The position numbers and the translations under genes were made by a program. A model generated the notes under the pieces. The model saw nothing but the letters and a program-made list of their open reading frames with translations. It had not been told where the DNA came from and ran no database searches. A stretch of 64,000 bases of DNA from an uncultured Bradyrhizobium sp. (GTDB lineage: Bacteria > Pseudomonadota > Alphaproteobacteria > Rhizobiales > Xanthobacteraceae), in NCBI RefSeq assembly GCF_947648125.1, contig NZ_CANSMR010000024.1, forward strand, positions 1-64,000, read 5' to 3'. Of the stretch, positions 15,592-24,043 are shown piece by piece; position 1 is the stretch's first letter; each line of letters starts with the position of its first letter.

Positions 15592-16500
15592 CTACGGCCT
15601 GATATAGGCCTCCGGATCACCGCGCGCGTGCGCCTCCATCGCATCGAGGAAGCAGCGCACCTTGGCCGGGACAAATTGCCGCGCCGGCAGCAGCGCGTGC
15701 ACGTTGAGCGGCTCGCAGGCATGGTCCGGTAGCAGCCGCCGCAACTCGCCGGCCGCGACCGCGGCGCGGGTGTAGCTCGCCGTCACCCGCAGCACGCCAT
15801 GGCCGGCGAGTGCCGCTTGCAGGCGGACATGGGCATTCGAGCTGGTGAGCCGCGCGCGGTCCACCGCGAGATGCTCGACTACACCGCCGGGTGCGGTGAT
15901 CGCCCATGGCGGATCGCTGGGGCCGGTCAACAGCGGCAGCTTTCTCAATTCGTCCAGCGTGCGCGGCTCGCCGAGCTTCTCCAGCAGCGCCGGTGCCGCG
16001 AACAGGCCGCGCTCGAGGGTGAAGACGCGGCGGATCACGATGCCGGCCGACGGCAGCGGCGCCTCCAGCATTGCGAACACGATGTCGTAGTTCTCGGCGA
16101 TTGGGTTGACGATGTCGTGCTCGACGTCGATCCGGATCGCGAGCTCCGGAAAGCGGCTCATCACGGCGCAGGCGACCGGCCCCGCGTGGTGCGCGCCGAA
16201 TTCGTATGGCGCCTTGATGCGCAGGGTGCCGGCGACCGCGCTCGACATCGCCAGCGCTTCGCTGTGGGTGTCGTGCAGCGCGGCGAACAGCGGGCGCACC
16301 TTGCGATAGATGGTCTCGCCGGGATCGGTCAGCCGCAGGTGCCGCGTGGTCCGCTCGATCAGCCGCAGCCCGAGATTGGCCTCGAGACGCTGCACCGCAG
16401 CACTGAGGCTCGATTTGGGATGTCCGAGCACGCGCGCGGCCGCGGTGAAGCCGCCATGCTCGACAACCTCGCAAAACAGCTCCCAGTCGCGCCACTCCAT
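15592..16500 (-). CDS. LysR-family transcriptional regulator
   Basis: A 302-residue LysR regulator. The winged HTH is at residues 1-60 (MEWRDWELFCEVVEHGGFTAAARVLGHPKSSLSAAVQRLEANLGLRLIERTTRHLRLTDPG, given here only by its blocks), followed by a substrate-binding domain from residue 85. ATG 16500 is preferred to the in-frame GTG at 16518 because a GGATGG sits at a suitable distance. It diverges from the Rieske oxygenase gene with a 106-bp shared promoter region, the classic arrangement of a LysR protein and its target. The inducer is likely the oxygenase substrate or product. Confidence 0.9.
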   Translation of the reverse strand: MEWRDWELFCEVVEHGGFTAAARVLGHPKSSLSAAVQRLEANLGLRLIERTTRHLRLTDPGETIYRKVRPLFAALHDTHSEALAMSSAVAGTLRIKAPYEFGAHHAGPVACAVMSRFPELAIRIDVEHDIVNPIAENYDIVFAMLEAPLPSAGIVIRRVFTLERGLFAAPALLEKLGEPRTLDELRKLPLLTGPSDPPWAITAPGGVVEHLAVDRARLTSSNAHVRLQAALAGHGVLRVTASYTRAAVAAGELRRLLPDHACEPLNVHALLPARQFVPAKVRCFLDAMEAHARGDPEAYIRP

Positions 16501-16540
16501 GGCCGATTGTCCATCCACCGGTACAGTGTGTCCAGCCGAA

Positions 16541-16554
16541 TCGGATTATCCCGA
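16541..16554. promoter_or_regulatory. Candidate LysR operator between divergent genes
   Basis: TCGG-N6-CCGA lies midway between the LysR gene and the Rieske oxygenase gene and is directly followed by a second partial dyad CCCG-N5-CGGG that shares bases with it. LysR proteins bind dyads of about this size, usually T-N11-A, so the fit is approximate. Position is the main argument. Confidence 0.3.
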
Positions 16555-16606
16555 TGACCGGGATCACCTAACCTGATGGCAAGCAACATTGCATCGGGAG
16601 GGTGAC

Positions 16607-17671
16607 ATGGCTGATGACGGAATTTTCCTGCGCAACGCCTGGTACGTGGCGGCGCTGAATCACGAGCTGATCGACGGCAAGAAGCTGGCGCGCACCATCC
16701 TGGAGCGGCCGATCGTGATCTATCGCGGCGCCAGCGGGAAGGTGGTCGCGCTCGACGACCGTTGCTGCCATCGCGCCGCGCCGCTCTCGATGGGGCGCGT
16801 CGAGGGTGACGACATCAGGTGCATGTATCACGGCATGAAGTTCGCGGCCGACGGCAAGTGCATCCAGATCCCCGGCCAGGACGCGATCCCCGCCAAGCTC
16901 GGCGTGCGCAGCTATCCCGTGGTCGAGCGCTACAACATGATCTTCATCTGGACCGGCGATGCCGAGAAGGCCGATCCGAAGCTGATCCTCGACTATCCGC
17001 CGCTCGAGGATCCCAAGTGGCGCGGCCTGCCCGGCTACATGCATTACAAGGCCAACTGGCTGCTGATCGTCGACAATCTCAGCGATTTCGCGCATCTCGC
17101 CTTCGTGCACACCAACACGCTCGGCGGCTCGGAGGAATATGCCTACAAGACCAAGCCGGTGGCGATCGAGAAGCTGGACGACGGCTTCCGCGTCGAGCGT
17201 TGGCACATGGGCGCCGATGCGCCGCCCTACCACAAGAAGGTGATTTCCAACCGCGACGACAAGGTCGATCGTCGCAATATCGGCCGCATGATCGTGCCGG
17301 GCATCTTCACGCTCGACACCACGTTCGCGCCCGCGGGGCAGGGCGTGGAGAAAGGCGTCCAGGTTCCGGGCACGCGGCAATACCGCAACGCGCAGTTCAT
17401 GACGCCGGAGACGCGTTCCTCGACGCACTTCTTCTGGAACTACCTGCACGATTTCGACACCGACAATCCGAACATTTCGCTGTCGCTGCGGCATTCCCTC
17501 GAGGAGGCCTTCAACGAGGACAAGGATTTCATTGAAGCGCAGCAGAAGGTGCTCGACGTCGATCCGGACTATCAGCTGCTTGCGATCGGCGCCGATGCGC
17601 CGCTGACCTATTTCCGCTGGCTGTTTGCACGCCGGCTCGATGCGGAGAAAGGCGCTGCGCGCGCCGCATAG
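16607..17671 (+). CDS. Rieske non-heme iron oxygenase, alpha subunit (VanA-like)
   Basis: A 354-residue oxygenase. The Rieske [2Fe-2S] ligands are C-C-H and C-M-Y-H in DRCCHRAAPLSMG and RCMYHGMKF. The mononuclear iron site is in NLSDFAHLAFVHTN with two histidines. The length and motif layout match single-component-alpha enzymes such as vanillate O-demethylase VanA and related O/N-demethylases. The start ATG 16607 has GGGAGGG upstream. A reductase partner (VanB type) is not encoded in this window, so electrons must come from elsewhere. The divergent LysR gene probably regulates it. The exact substrate, likely a methoxylated or similar aromatic, cannot be told from sequence. Confidence 0.88.
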   Translation: MADDGIFLRNAWYVAALNHELIDGKKLARTILERPIVIYRGASGKVVALDDRCCHRAAPLSMGRVEGDDIRCMYHGMKFAADGKCIQIPGQDAIPAKLGVRSYPVVERYNMIFIWTGDAEKADPKLILDYPPLEDPKWRGLPGYMHYKANWLLIVDNLSDFAHLAFVHTNTLGGSEEYAYKTKPVAIEKLDDGFRVERWHMGADAPPYHKKVISNRDDKVDRRNIGRMIVPGIFTLDTTFAPAGQGVEKGVQVPGTRQYRNAQFMTPETRSSTHFFWNYLHDFDTDNPNISLSLRHSLEEAFNEDKDFIEAQQKVLDVDPDYQLLAIGADAPLTYFRWLFARRLDAEKGAARAA

Positions 17672-17795
17672 CCGCTGAAGCGATGGTGTCCTCGCCTGGC
17701 TGCAAGCCGTGCCGGGATCGCGAAATCGTGACGTCCCGGCGTGGCTGCCGTCCCGGCGGGTTGTCGTAGAGTGACCAATGTGAATTCGTCGGTTC

Positions 17796-17809
17796 TTGAT
17801 CAGGGTCAA
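17796..17809 (+). promoter_or_regulatory. FixK/FNR box upstream of PhaC-like gene
   Basis: TTGATCAGGGTCAA fits the FixK/FNR consensus TTGA-N6-TCAA exactly in both half-sites. It is centred 56 bp before the ATG at 17859, so a class II promoter with a start about 41 bp downstream of the centre would give a short leader. In rhizobia such boxes are bound by FixK2 or FnrN under low oxygen. Confidence 0.6.
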
Positions 17810-17858
17810 GGTTTCGATCCGTGCCGGTCGGACTATTTCGGTGGCGATCAATCGGTGA

Positions 17859-19016
17859 ATGAGCTTGCACGAAAAGACGGACCCATCGGAACGAAGTGCG
17901 AGCGCCAGCTGGGTGCAGTACGCTTGGCTATGGCCGTTTGAAGCCACGCGATTGGCGCTCGATATCTACTCGCAGTGGTACCCCGGTCGCGCGCCCGAAC
18001 CGACAGATGCGGCGGACGAAGTGGCGGCGCTGCCCTGGACGACGGCCAATTCGGTGGCGCTGCAACTGCCGTCGATGCGTCTGCTGGACTTCTCGAGAGC
18101 TGGCGAAGGCCAGCCGCTGCTGGTCTGCGCACCCTATGCGCTGCACCGCGCGAAGATAGCGGATCTTGCGCCCGGCCACAGCCTGATGGAGGCGTTACAC
18201 GGCGCGGGTATTGCACGTCTCTATCTCACGGATTGGCTCTCGGCGGCACCGGAGATGCGATATTTCTCGATCGACACCTATCTGTCCGATCTCAACGTGG
18301 CCGTCGACACGATTGGGCCGCCCGTCGACCTTGCAGGTCTCTGTCAGGGCGGCTGGCTGTCGCTGCTCTATGCCGCGCGCTTTCCCGGCAAGGTGCGGCG
18401 GCTCGTGCTAGCCGGCAGCCCGGTCGATGTCTCTGTGCCGTCAGAGCTTTCCAGGATGGTCGCCTCGCTTCCGCAGCAAGGTTTTGAGGCACTGGTGCGC
18501 CAGGGGAACGGAATCGTCAGTGGCAGGCAGATGCTGCAGGTCTGGAGTGTCCCGCTCAGTACGCTTGACGTGGAAGCGGCGCTGCAGCAGCGGCTCGACG
18601 ACAAGTCGGAGGATGCACGGGCGCTGTTCGATTGCTTCACACGCTGGAACCGAGAGACGCTTGATTTACCGGGCACCTACTATCTCGAGGTGACCGACTG
18701 GATCTTTCGCCAGAACCGGATCGCGGCCGGAAACTTCGTCGCGCTTGGCTGCAAGATCGATCTTGCTGCGGTGAAGCTGCCCGTTTTCCTGCTCGCAGCC
18801 GAGAACGACATTGTTGTTCCGCCCGACCAGGCATTTGCGACGTTGCAACTGTTGGGCACGCCGCCCGCGTGGCTGCAATGCGACACCGAGCCCTGTGGTC
18901 ACCTCGGACTGTTCATGGGCTGCAGGGCTCTGGCCGGTTCATGGCGCCGGATTGCCCGCTGGCTTCAGTCCGATCTCGGTGAGGCTGCGGGCGAGCGATC
19001 GCGGATCAGCGCGTGA
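17859..19016 (+). CDS. PHA synthase-like alpha/beta hydrolase (Cys nucleophile)
   Basis: A 385-residue protein of the PhaC type. The lipase-like box has cysteine, not serine, in AGLCQGGW (C162), and the other triad members fit D317 (ENDIVVPP) and H348 (CGHLGLFMG). The block TYYLEVTDWIFRQNRIAAG followed by GCKIDLAAVKLPVFLLAA is characteristic of the poly(3-hydroxyalkanoate) synthase family. The length is near class III PhaC (about 355), but the PhaE partner is not nearby, so it may be a specialised paralogue or a depolymerase-like relative. A FixK/FNR box lies 49 bp upstream, so expression under low oxygen is expected. It converges on the RidA gene. Confidence 0.75.
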   Translation: MSLHEKTDPSERSASASWVQYAWLWPFEATRLALDIYSQWYPGRAPEPTDAADEVAALPWTTANSVALQLPSMRLLDFSRAGEGQPLLVCAPYALHRAKIADLAPGHSLMEALHGAGIARLYLTDWLSAAPEMRYFSIDTYLSDLNVAVDTIGPPVDLAGLCQGGWLSLLYAARFPGKVRRLVLAGSPVDVSVPSELSRMVASLPQQGFEALVRQGNGIVSGRQMLQVWSVPLSTLDVEAALQQRLDDKSEDARALFDCFTRWNRETLDLPGTYYLEVTDWIFRQNRIAAGNFVALGCKIDLAAVKLPVFLLAAENDIVVPPDQAFATLQLLGTPPAWLQCDTEPCGHLGLFMGCRALAGSWRRIARWLQSDLGEAAGERSRISA

Positions 19017-19029
19017 GGTGCCAAATGAA

Positions 19030-19063
19030 ATGCCCCGAACTGCAGTTTTGCAATCCGGGGCAT
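19030..19063. terminator. Hairpin between convergent PhaC-like and RidA genes
   Basis: ATGCCCCG (19030-19037) and CGGGGCAT (19056-19063) are perfect 8-bp complementary arms with an 18-base loop, placed between the two convergent stop codons. No clear T tract follows, so it would be a weak intrinsic terminator working in both directions, or simply a stem protecting 3' ends. Confidence 0.4.
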
Positions 19064-19093
19064 CGGACTCCATTGCGATGATCCGCGTCGCGT

Positions 19094-19444
19094 TTACTTC
19101 GCCGCGACGACCATGATCTCGACATTGTACTGCGGCGCCGCGAGCTTGGCCTCGACGGTGGCGCGGGCCGGGGTGTTACCCTCCGAGACCCAGCCGTCCC
19201 ACACCGCGTTCATCTCCGGGAACGTCTTCATGTCGGTGATGTAGATGGTCGCGCTGAGCAGCTTCGACTTGTCGGTGCCGGCCTTGGCGAGGTGGCCGTC
19301 GATGATCGACAGGATGTCCTTGGTCTGGTCGGTGACGCTGCCGCCCGCGGCCTTGCCGGCGACGACGCCGGCGAGATAGACGGTGTTGCCGTGCACGACG
19401 GCCTGGCTCATGCGCGGGCCGGTTTCGAAACGCTGAATGCTCAT
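19094..19444 (-). CDS. RidA family protein (YjgF/YER057c/UK114)
   Basis: A 116-residue Rid-family protein. It starts MSIQRFETGPRMSQAVVHGNTVYLAG and contains QTKDILSIIDGHLAKAGTDKSKLLSATIYITDMKTFPEMNAVWDGWV, here abbreviated. The segment TPARATVEAKLA carries the arginine that positions the substrate carboxylate in active imine deaminases. The family trimer hydrolyses reactive enamine/imine intermediates from PLP enzymes. ATG 19444 is used because GTGGAGA lies just upstream. The neighbouring genes give no specific substrate. Confidence 0.9.
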   Translation of the reverse strand: MSIQRFETGPRMSQAVVHGNTVYLAGVVAGKAAGGSVTDQTKDILSIIDGHLAKAGTDKSKLLSATIYITDMKTFPEMNAVWDGWVSEGNTPARATVEAKLAAPQYNVEIMVVAAK

Positions 19445-19642
19445 TTGGGTCTCCACTTGAATGGCGGGCACTGTCTAGCGCGTCAAAGCGAGCGCCGCCA
19501 CTGCGCATTTTGCAGCGCACGTCTCACGGAAATCGATCGAAATTGCACCGAGGTCGCCTCGGCGCAATCGCATTGTCAAAAACCCTGTCCGAATGACGCG
19601 AATTGTGCCACGGCTCCAATCGCTGGAGCTGCGGCTTCCCGA

Positions 19643-21094
19643 TCAGGCTGTCAAATTCCGCGCATCGGCCCAGCGTGCGAACAGCGCCACCTGTTCGGCC
19701 GGCCAGGCGCCGTCGCACGGCATGGTGCCGGCCTCGAGACGGGCCAGGATCTGCCGGCAGTGTTTGGCGACATCCGCCTCCTTCCAGAGATCGAAGGCGA
19801 ACAGCATCGAGTTGCGGTCCATCGGCCGGAACAGCGGCCGGATGTGCTGCTCGAATAGCACGGCATCGTCGAGACCGGGCAGCGCGACGCTCGCTTCGTT
19901 CACGGTCTGCGTCGCGCCTGCGATTGCGGGCGGCCGCGCGGCGGGCGTTGCGTTGCAGACCCACCACCAGCGCGGCACCGGCATGTTCGGCGGCGGCTTT
20001 GCGCCGGTGCCGGAATTCTCCACCGCGATCCGCGAGCCCCATTCGATATAGGCGACGAACGCGGCGCGGAATTCCGGATCGGACGGCAGCCCGGCATCGT
20101 CGGCGCTCTGCACCATGTAGGTGGCCCACAGCGCGCGCTGCTCCGGCCTGATCTCCTTGCCGATGTGCTGCGACACCATCCGCCGATAGCCGCCATAGCG
20201 CTCGGTGTAGAAGCGCGGTCCGCCGAACACCTCGCTGAGCCAGGCCGCCACCCGTTCGGGATGGTCCGGCGACATCTCGGCGAACAGCGGGGAGAGCAGC
20301 GGATCTTCCGGCACGTAGCGGCTGTAGAAGATGCGTGTCATGTCGAGGAGCGCCGGATAGCCGCCGGCCCATTCGAACAGCGTCGGCTCGCGCAGCGGAT
20401 CCGGAACGGGATCGTGAAACGCGACATTCCAGTGCATGCCGCTGCAGAACGGCTTGTTCAGCGACGAGCCGCAGCGGCACAAGCTGACATGCTCCTTTGA
20501 CGCACCTGCATTTTGCGCGATCGGCGCGCCGTCCTCGTCGACCAGTTCGACGTGGCCGGTGATGCGATAGGGGCCGTCCTTCGACACTTCGATCTGCGGC
20601 GGCCGGTCGACGTCGGACAGGCTGGCGTCCCGCGCGGGGCCGATGCCGATGCCGAGCGCCCCCGATGGGCATCGGCGCACCGCATTGATGAGGTCGTCGA
20701 GGCGCGCGCCGCTCGGCGCGACGAAAGGCTCCTCGCCGAGACGGAACACGGAGTTGAGCCGGTCGGTGCAGAAGCCGGAATGCGCGCAGGTGCCGCGATT
20801 GTCGAACACATGCGCCTGCTGTCCGGCATAGACGTCGAGCTTGTCGGGCACGCGCCGCGGATCCCCGGCGTCGGTGAAGCCGCGCGCGATGTGGCTGTCG
20901 TCGCAGAACGGCTTGGTCTGCGATTGTCCGCAGCGGCAGAGCTGCACCGGCGCCTCGGCGGCAACAGGCACGCCGAGATGATCGACGATCGGAATGCCGG
21001 GCTCGGGTTCGTAGGGCCCGTTGCGCCTGACGATGATGCGCTTGCGCGGATGTTGCTGGTCGCTCGGTCCTTGGGCGGAACTGTCCTCTGTCAT
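19643..21094 (-). CDS. CDGSH / 4Fe-4S / CDGSH / group II truncated haemoglobin fusion
   Basis: A 483-residue multi-domain redox protein. CDGSH 1 has C53, C55, C64 and H68 (LCRCGQSQTKPFCDDSH). A ferredoxin-like mono-cluster domain has C103 and C109 (GTCAHSGFC) and C142 in RRCPSGAL. CDGSH 2 has C206, C208, C217 and H221. Residues 240-340 are a truncated haemoglobin of group II: FYSRY with Y257 at B10, proximal H310 in MVSQHIGKEIRPEQ and the group II tryptophan W323 (ALWATYM). The last about 100 residues, with FDLWKEADVAKHC and MPCDGAWPAEQV, are a domain I do not recognise. Electron transfer from Fe-S centres to a heme that binds O2 or NO is plausible. An HxlR regulator is divergent 105 bp away. 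ATG 21094 is preferred to TTG 21103. Confidence 0.88.
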   Translation of the reverse strand: MTEDSSAQGPSDQQHPRKRIIVRRNGPYEPEPGIPIVDHLGVPVAAEAPVQLCRCGQSQTKPFCDDSHIARGFTDAGDPRRVPDKLDVYAGQQAHVFDNRGTCAHSGFCTDRLNSVFRLGEEPFVAPSGARLDDLINAVRRCPSGALGIGIGPARDASLSDVDRPPQIEVSKDGPYRITGHVELVDEDGAPIAQNAGASKEHVSLCRCGSSLNKPFCSGMHWNVAFHDPVPDPLREPTLFEWAGGYPALLDMTRIFYSRYVPEDPLLSPLFAEMSPDHPERVAAWLSEVFGGPRFYTERYGGYRRMVSQHIGKEIRPEQRALWATYMVQSADDAGLPSDPEFRAAFVAYIEWGSRIAVENSGTGAKPPPNMPVPRWWWVCNATPAARPPAIAGATQTVNEASVALPGLDDAVLFEQHIRPLFRPMDRNSMLFAFDLWKEADVAKHCRQILARLEAGTMPCDGAWPAEQVALFARWADARNLTA

Positions 21095-21199
21095 GCCTTG
21101 CAATGATCCCTGAACTCGCCCAACCCGCGCAAAGCGTGCTTAGATGGATCGACGGCGGCGCTCAACGAACCAGATGGAAAGTGCCGCGGGAGGGTTGCG

Positions 21200-21547
21200 A
21201 TGATCCGCAAGACCAAGCGCAAATATGGTTGCCCGGTCGAGTTCTCGATCGATCAGCTCAGCGGCAAATGGAAGACCGTGATCCTGAGCCGGCTGAAGGT
21301 GCGGCCGATGCGCTATGGCGAGCTGCGCCACGATATCCCGCAGCTCAGCGACAAGGTCTTGACCGAGCGTCTGCGTGATCTCTGCAATTCAGGCTTCGTC
21401 AAGCAGGAGCGCGGCGGCGGCTCCTCGCGCTATTGCCTGACCAAACGCGGCGAGATGCTGAAGCCGATGCTGCAGGCACTCTATGACTGGGGCGAGGCCA
21501 ACGCCGACGCCTTCGGCGTCCGGTTTCTCAGTGCGGAGGCGGACTAG
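21200..21547 (+). CDS. HxlR-family transcriptional regulator
   Basis: A 115-residue winged-helix regulator of the HxlR family. It has the conserved cysteine near the N-terminus in YGCPVEFSIDQLSGKWKTVILSRL, the HTH helices MRYGELRHDIPQLSDKVLTERLRDL and the wing RGGGSSRYCLTKRG. HxlR proteins often sense electrophiles or oxidants through that first cysteine. GGGAGGG precedes the ATG. Divergence from the CDGSH-haemoglobin gene suggests that gene is its target and that the pair responds to reactive oxygen, nitrogen or electrophile stress. Confidence 0.9.
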   Translation: MIRKTKRKYGCPVEFSIDQLSGKWKTVILSRLKVRPMRYGELRHDIPQLSDKVLTERLRDLCNSGFVKQERGGGSSRYCLTKRGEMLKPMLQALYDWGEANADAFGVRFLSAEAD

Positions 21548-21872
21548 GTAGAGCCTCGCGAGGAAAAATTGACCTGACCGATACGTTCTCGGCAGGCGAG
21601 CTTCTGCGAACCCGCACCTCTTGCGTAGGACTCAACCGCAAGTCATTCCCATATCCTCGCGCTTCATCACGGCGCCCATCTATGAGCAATCGCAGTTCCA
21701 AAAGAATTTCGTCCTGAACCGTCACCCTATCACCACAGTGGTTAAGAGCGCTGTGGTTCGAGCACGACGAATTATTATGGAGAGCCGTCTGTAATCGCGC
21801 AGCTTTCTCAAGCGTCGCGACATCTGTTCGATTAACGCCACTTTCAATGGCGTCCCGACTGCTGCCCCACAT
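21528..21872 (-). CDS. Hypothetical 114-residue frame, doubtful
   Basis: The stretch 21548-22069 between the HxlR gene and tamA is lower in GC than its surroundings and holds one longer frame on the minus strand. The product (starting MWGSSRDAIESG) has a helical middle, VATLEKAARLQTALH and VQDEILLELRLLIDGRRDEA, with a basic Pro-rich end. Its C-terminus overlaps the HxlR 3' end by 20 bp. I recognise no family, and it could be a relic. The rest of the gap shows a 7-bp stem (ACCACAG/CTGTGGT at 21732-21757) and nothing else I can name. Confidence 0.2.
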   Translation of the reverse strand: MWGSSRDAIESGVNRTDVATLEKAARLQTALHNNSSCSNHSALNHCGDRVTVQDEILLELRLLIDGRRDEARGYGNDLRLSPTQEVRVRRSSPAENVSVRSIFPREALPSPPPH

Positions 21873-22069
21873 TATCCATCATGATCTCTATCACTTGTGC
21901 GTGTGGCGCCTGTTGAAATAAAGAGGCAGGAGAATCGTCAAACCTGAGCACCACAGGCCTCGGGTCTAAGTCAGTCGACGCGTTCGGGAGCGGAACCATC
22001 CGAGAGACAGTGGTGCCACCTTGCCGCCCCCCTGCACCGGGGCGGGCAAGCCAGGTGAATTATTCTTCC

Positions 22070-24043
22070 ATGGGACGGAAGATTCTGCGCACGGGTTGCG
22101 CAGTCGTTGCGGCAGTCAGTTGGTTGCTGTGCGAGTCGGCTCACGCCTTCGACTTCTTCGGCCTGCTCGGTTCCGACGATCCGCCACCGGTTGGCGCCAC
22201 GACGTTGTCATACCGCCTCACGATCGAAACCAAGACAACCGAAGGCAAAAATGATAGCGACGCCGAGCAAGCATTGCGCGACGCTTCCGGGACATATCGT
22301 CTCCGGCAAGAACCGCCGCCGGATGGAGAAGGTCTTGCGCGCCGACTTCAGGCCGACGTCAATCCGCTCCTGGATGCACTTTGGGGACTGGGCCATTACA
22401 ACGCAGAGATCGATATCACGATAGACGGAGTTCCCGTCTCATTCGACGAGGCCGGATTGGCCCTCGCCGCGCAGCGTGCAGACAAGTTTCGCAACCGCTC
22501 GATCATTCCGATTGCGATCATCGCTCGGCTCGGCCCGACGTTCAAATTGCGGACTGTCGATGTCGATTATCCTCGCGACCAAGCGCCACAGGGACTGCCA
22601 ATTCGCGCCTTTGCTCTGAAGCCAGGCGATCCGGCTGCGTCCGCCAACCTGCGCGCCGCGCAGCTGAAACTCGTCGACTGGTTCCGCAGTCATGGACATC
22701 CGTTGGCGAAAATCGCGGACGTCAAGGCAACAGTGGATCACGCGGCGGGCGCGATGGATTTCCGCCTGCGGGTCGAACCAGGCCCGAAGGCCGGTATCGG
22801 CGCCGTCACGATCTCGGGCGACGGGGCCGTCGACCCGCGGGTGGTGGCGACCCATGTTTATCTGAAGGAAGGCGAGCCCTATTCTCCCGAGCGGCTGGCG
22901 CTGACCAAGACCTCGATCGCAAAAATTCCGGCGATCGGCGGCATTCGCATTCGTGAGGCCGACAAGCTGGACGCCAACGGCAACCTGCCGGTCTTCATCG
23001 ATGTGACGGATCGACCCAGGCACGCGGTGGGCCTGTCGGCAAAATATTCTACCGTCGATGGTCCCGGCATTTCGGGCTACTACGAGGACCGGAACATATT
23101 CGGCGGCGGCGAGCGTCTGCGGCTTGAAGCGTCCGCCTCCCTGTTGCAACGGATCGATGGAACGTCCTCCAGCGGGTTCAATAATCTCCACGCGTCAGAT
23201 TTTGGTGCGCGATTCACCGGAACCTTCATCAAGCCGGGCTTGTTCGGCACCCCGAACGACCTCTTGATCGAAGCCACCGCCTTCCGCGAGCGCGTCGGCA
23301 ACAATGTGCTAGGCGGCTATACCGACGACACGGTGCGCGGCACGCTCGGCGTGGTCCATCGTTTTTCGGAGACCGCTTCGCTGCAGGGCGGCATTCAGGT
23401 CGAGCAGTCGAGATCGCAGGACGTGCTGGGGCGGGTCGATGCGACACTCGTCGGCTTCACCGCGACCGGCCGCTACGACACTACGGACAATCCGCTCGAT
23501 CCCACGCGCGGTGTGCGCCTTGCTGCGACCGTCAATGCCTATTCGAAGCTGATGGGCTCCACGATCGACCTCTTCGAGGGCCGCGTCTCAGGTTCGGCCT
23601 ATTATGCGCTCGACGAGCAGGCCGACTACGTGCTGGCGGGCCGGCTGGCTGCGGGCTCGCTCGCGGGAGCGCCGCTGGCTGACATTCCGGATTCGCACCG
23701 TTTCTTCGCGGGCGGCGGCGGATCCGTGCGTGGCTACGGCTTCAACACCATCTCGCCGATGATGTTCGGTCAGATCACCGGTGGCAGCAGCCTGATCGAA
23801 GGCTCCGCTGAGGTGCGCGTCAGGATCACACCTACCATCGGCCTCGTGCCGTTCGTGGACTTCGGTTCGGTGTCCCGTTCGTCGCTGCCGGGCTTCAGCG
23901 ATTATGTCGGCTACGGGGCCGGGCTTGGCCTGCGTTATCTCACGCCGGTGGGCCCGATCCGGCTCGACGTCGCGACACCGCTGAACCCGCGACCCGGCGA
24001 CAGTCGCTACGCCATCTATGTCAGCATCGGGCAGGCCTTCTGA
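22070..24043 (+). CDS. tamA: TamA-like outer membrane translocation protein (Omp85)
   Basis: A 657-residue Omp85 protein. Residues 1-27 form a signal peptide (GCAVVAAVSWLLCESAHA). POTRA-like domains occupy about 60-330 (for example FKLRTVDVDYPRDQAPQGLP and KAGIGAVTISGDGAVDPRVVATHVYLKEGEPYSPERL, cited in part). A 16-strand barrel follows, with FFAGGGGSVRGYGF (the VRGY/F motif of strand 14 loop L6) and a C-terminal strand ending YAIYVSIGQAF. TamA works with TamB in moving proteins or phospholipids to the outer membrane. The stop codon overlaps the tamB ATG by one base (TGATG), so they are coupled. ATG 22070 gives the best signal peptide. Confidence 0.88.
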   Translation: MGRKILRTGCAVVAAVSWLLCESAHAFDFFGLLGSDDPPPVGATTLSYRLTIETKTTEGKNDSDAEQALRDASGTYRLRQEPPPDGEGLARRLQADVNPLLDALWGLGHYNAEIDITIDGVPVSFDEAGLALAAQRADKFRNRSIIPIAIIARLGPTFKLRTVDVDYPRDQAPQGLPIRAFALKPGDPAASANLRAAQLKLVDWFRSHGHPLAKIADVKATVDHAAGAMDFRLRVEPGPKAGIGAVTISGDGAVDPRVVATHVYLKEGEPYSPERLALTKTSIAKIPAIGGIRIREADKLDANGNLPVFIDVTDRPRHAVGLSAKYSTVDGPGISGYYEDRNIFGGGERLRLEASASLLQRIDGTSSSGFNNLHASDFGARFTGTFIKPGLFGTPNDLLIEATAFRERVGNNVLGGYTDDTVRGTLGVVHRFSETASLQGGIQVEQSRSQDVLGRVDATLVGFTATGRYDTTDNPLDPTRGVRLAATVNAYSKLMGSTIDLFEGRVSGSAYYALDEQADYVLAGRLAAGSLAGAPLADIPDSHRFFAGGGGSVRGYGFNTISPMMFGQITGGSSLIEGSAEVRVRITPTIGLVPFVDFGSVSRSSLPGFSDYVGYGAGLGLRYLTPVGPIRLDVATPLNPRPGDSRYAIYVSIGQAF

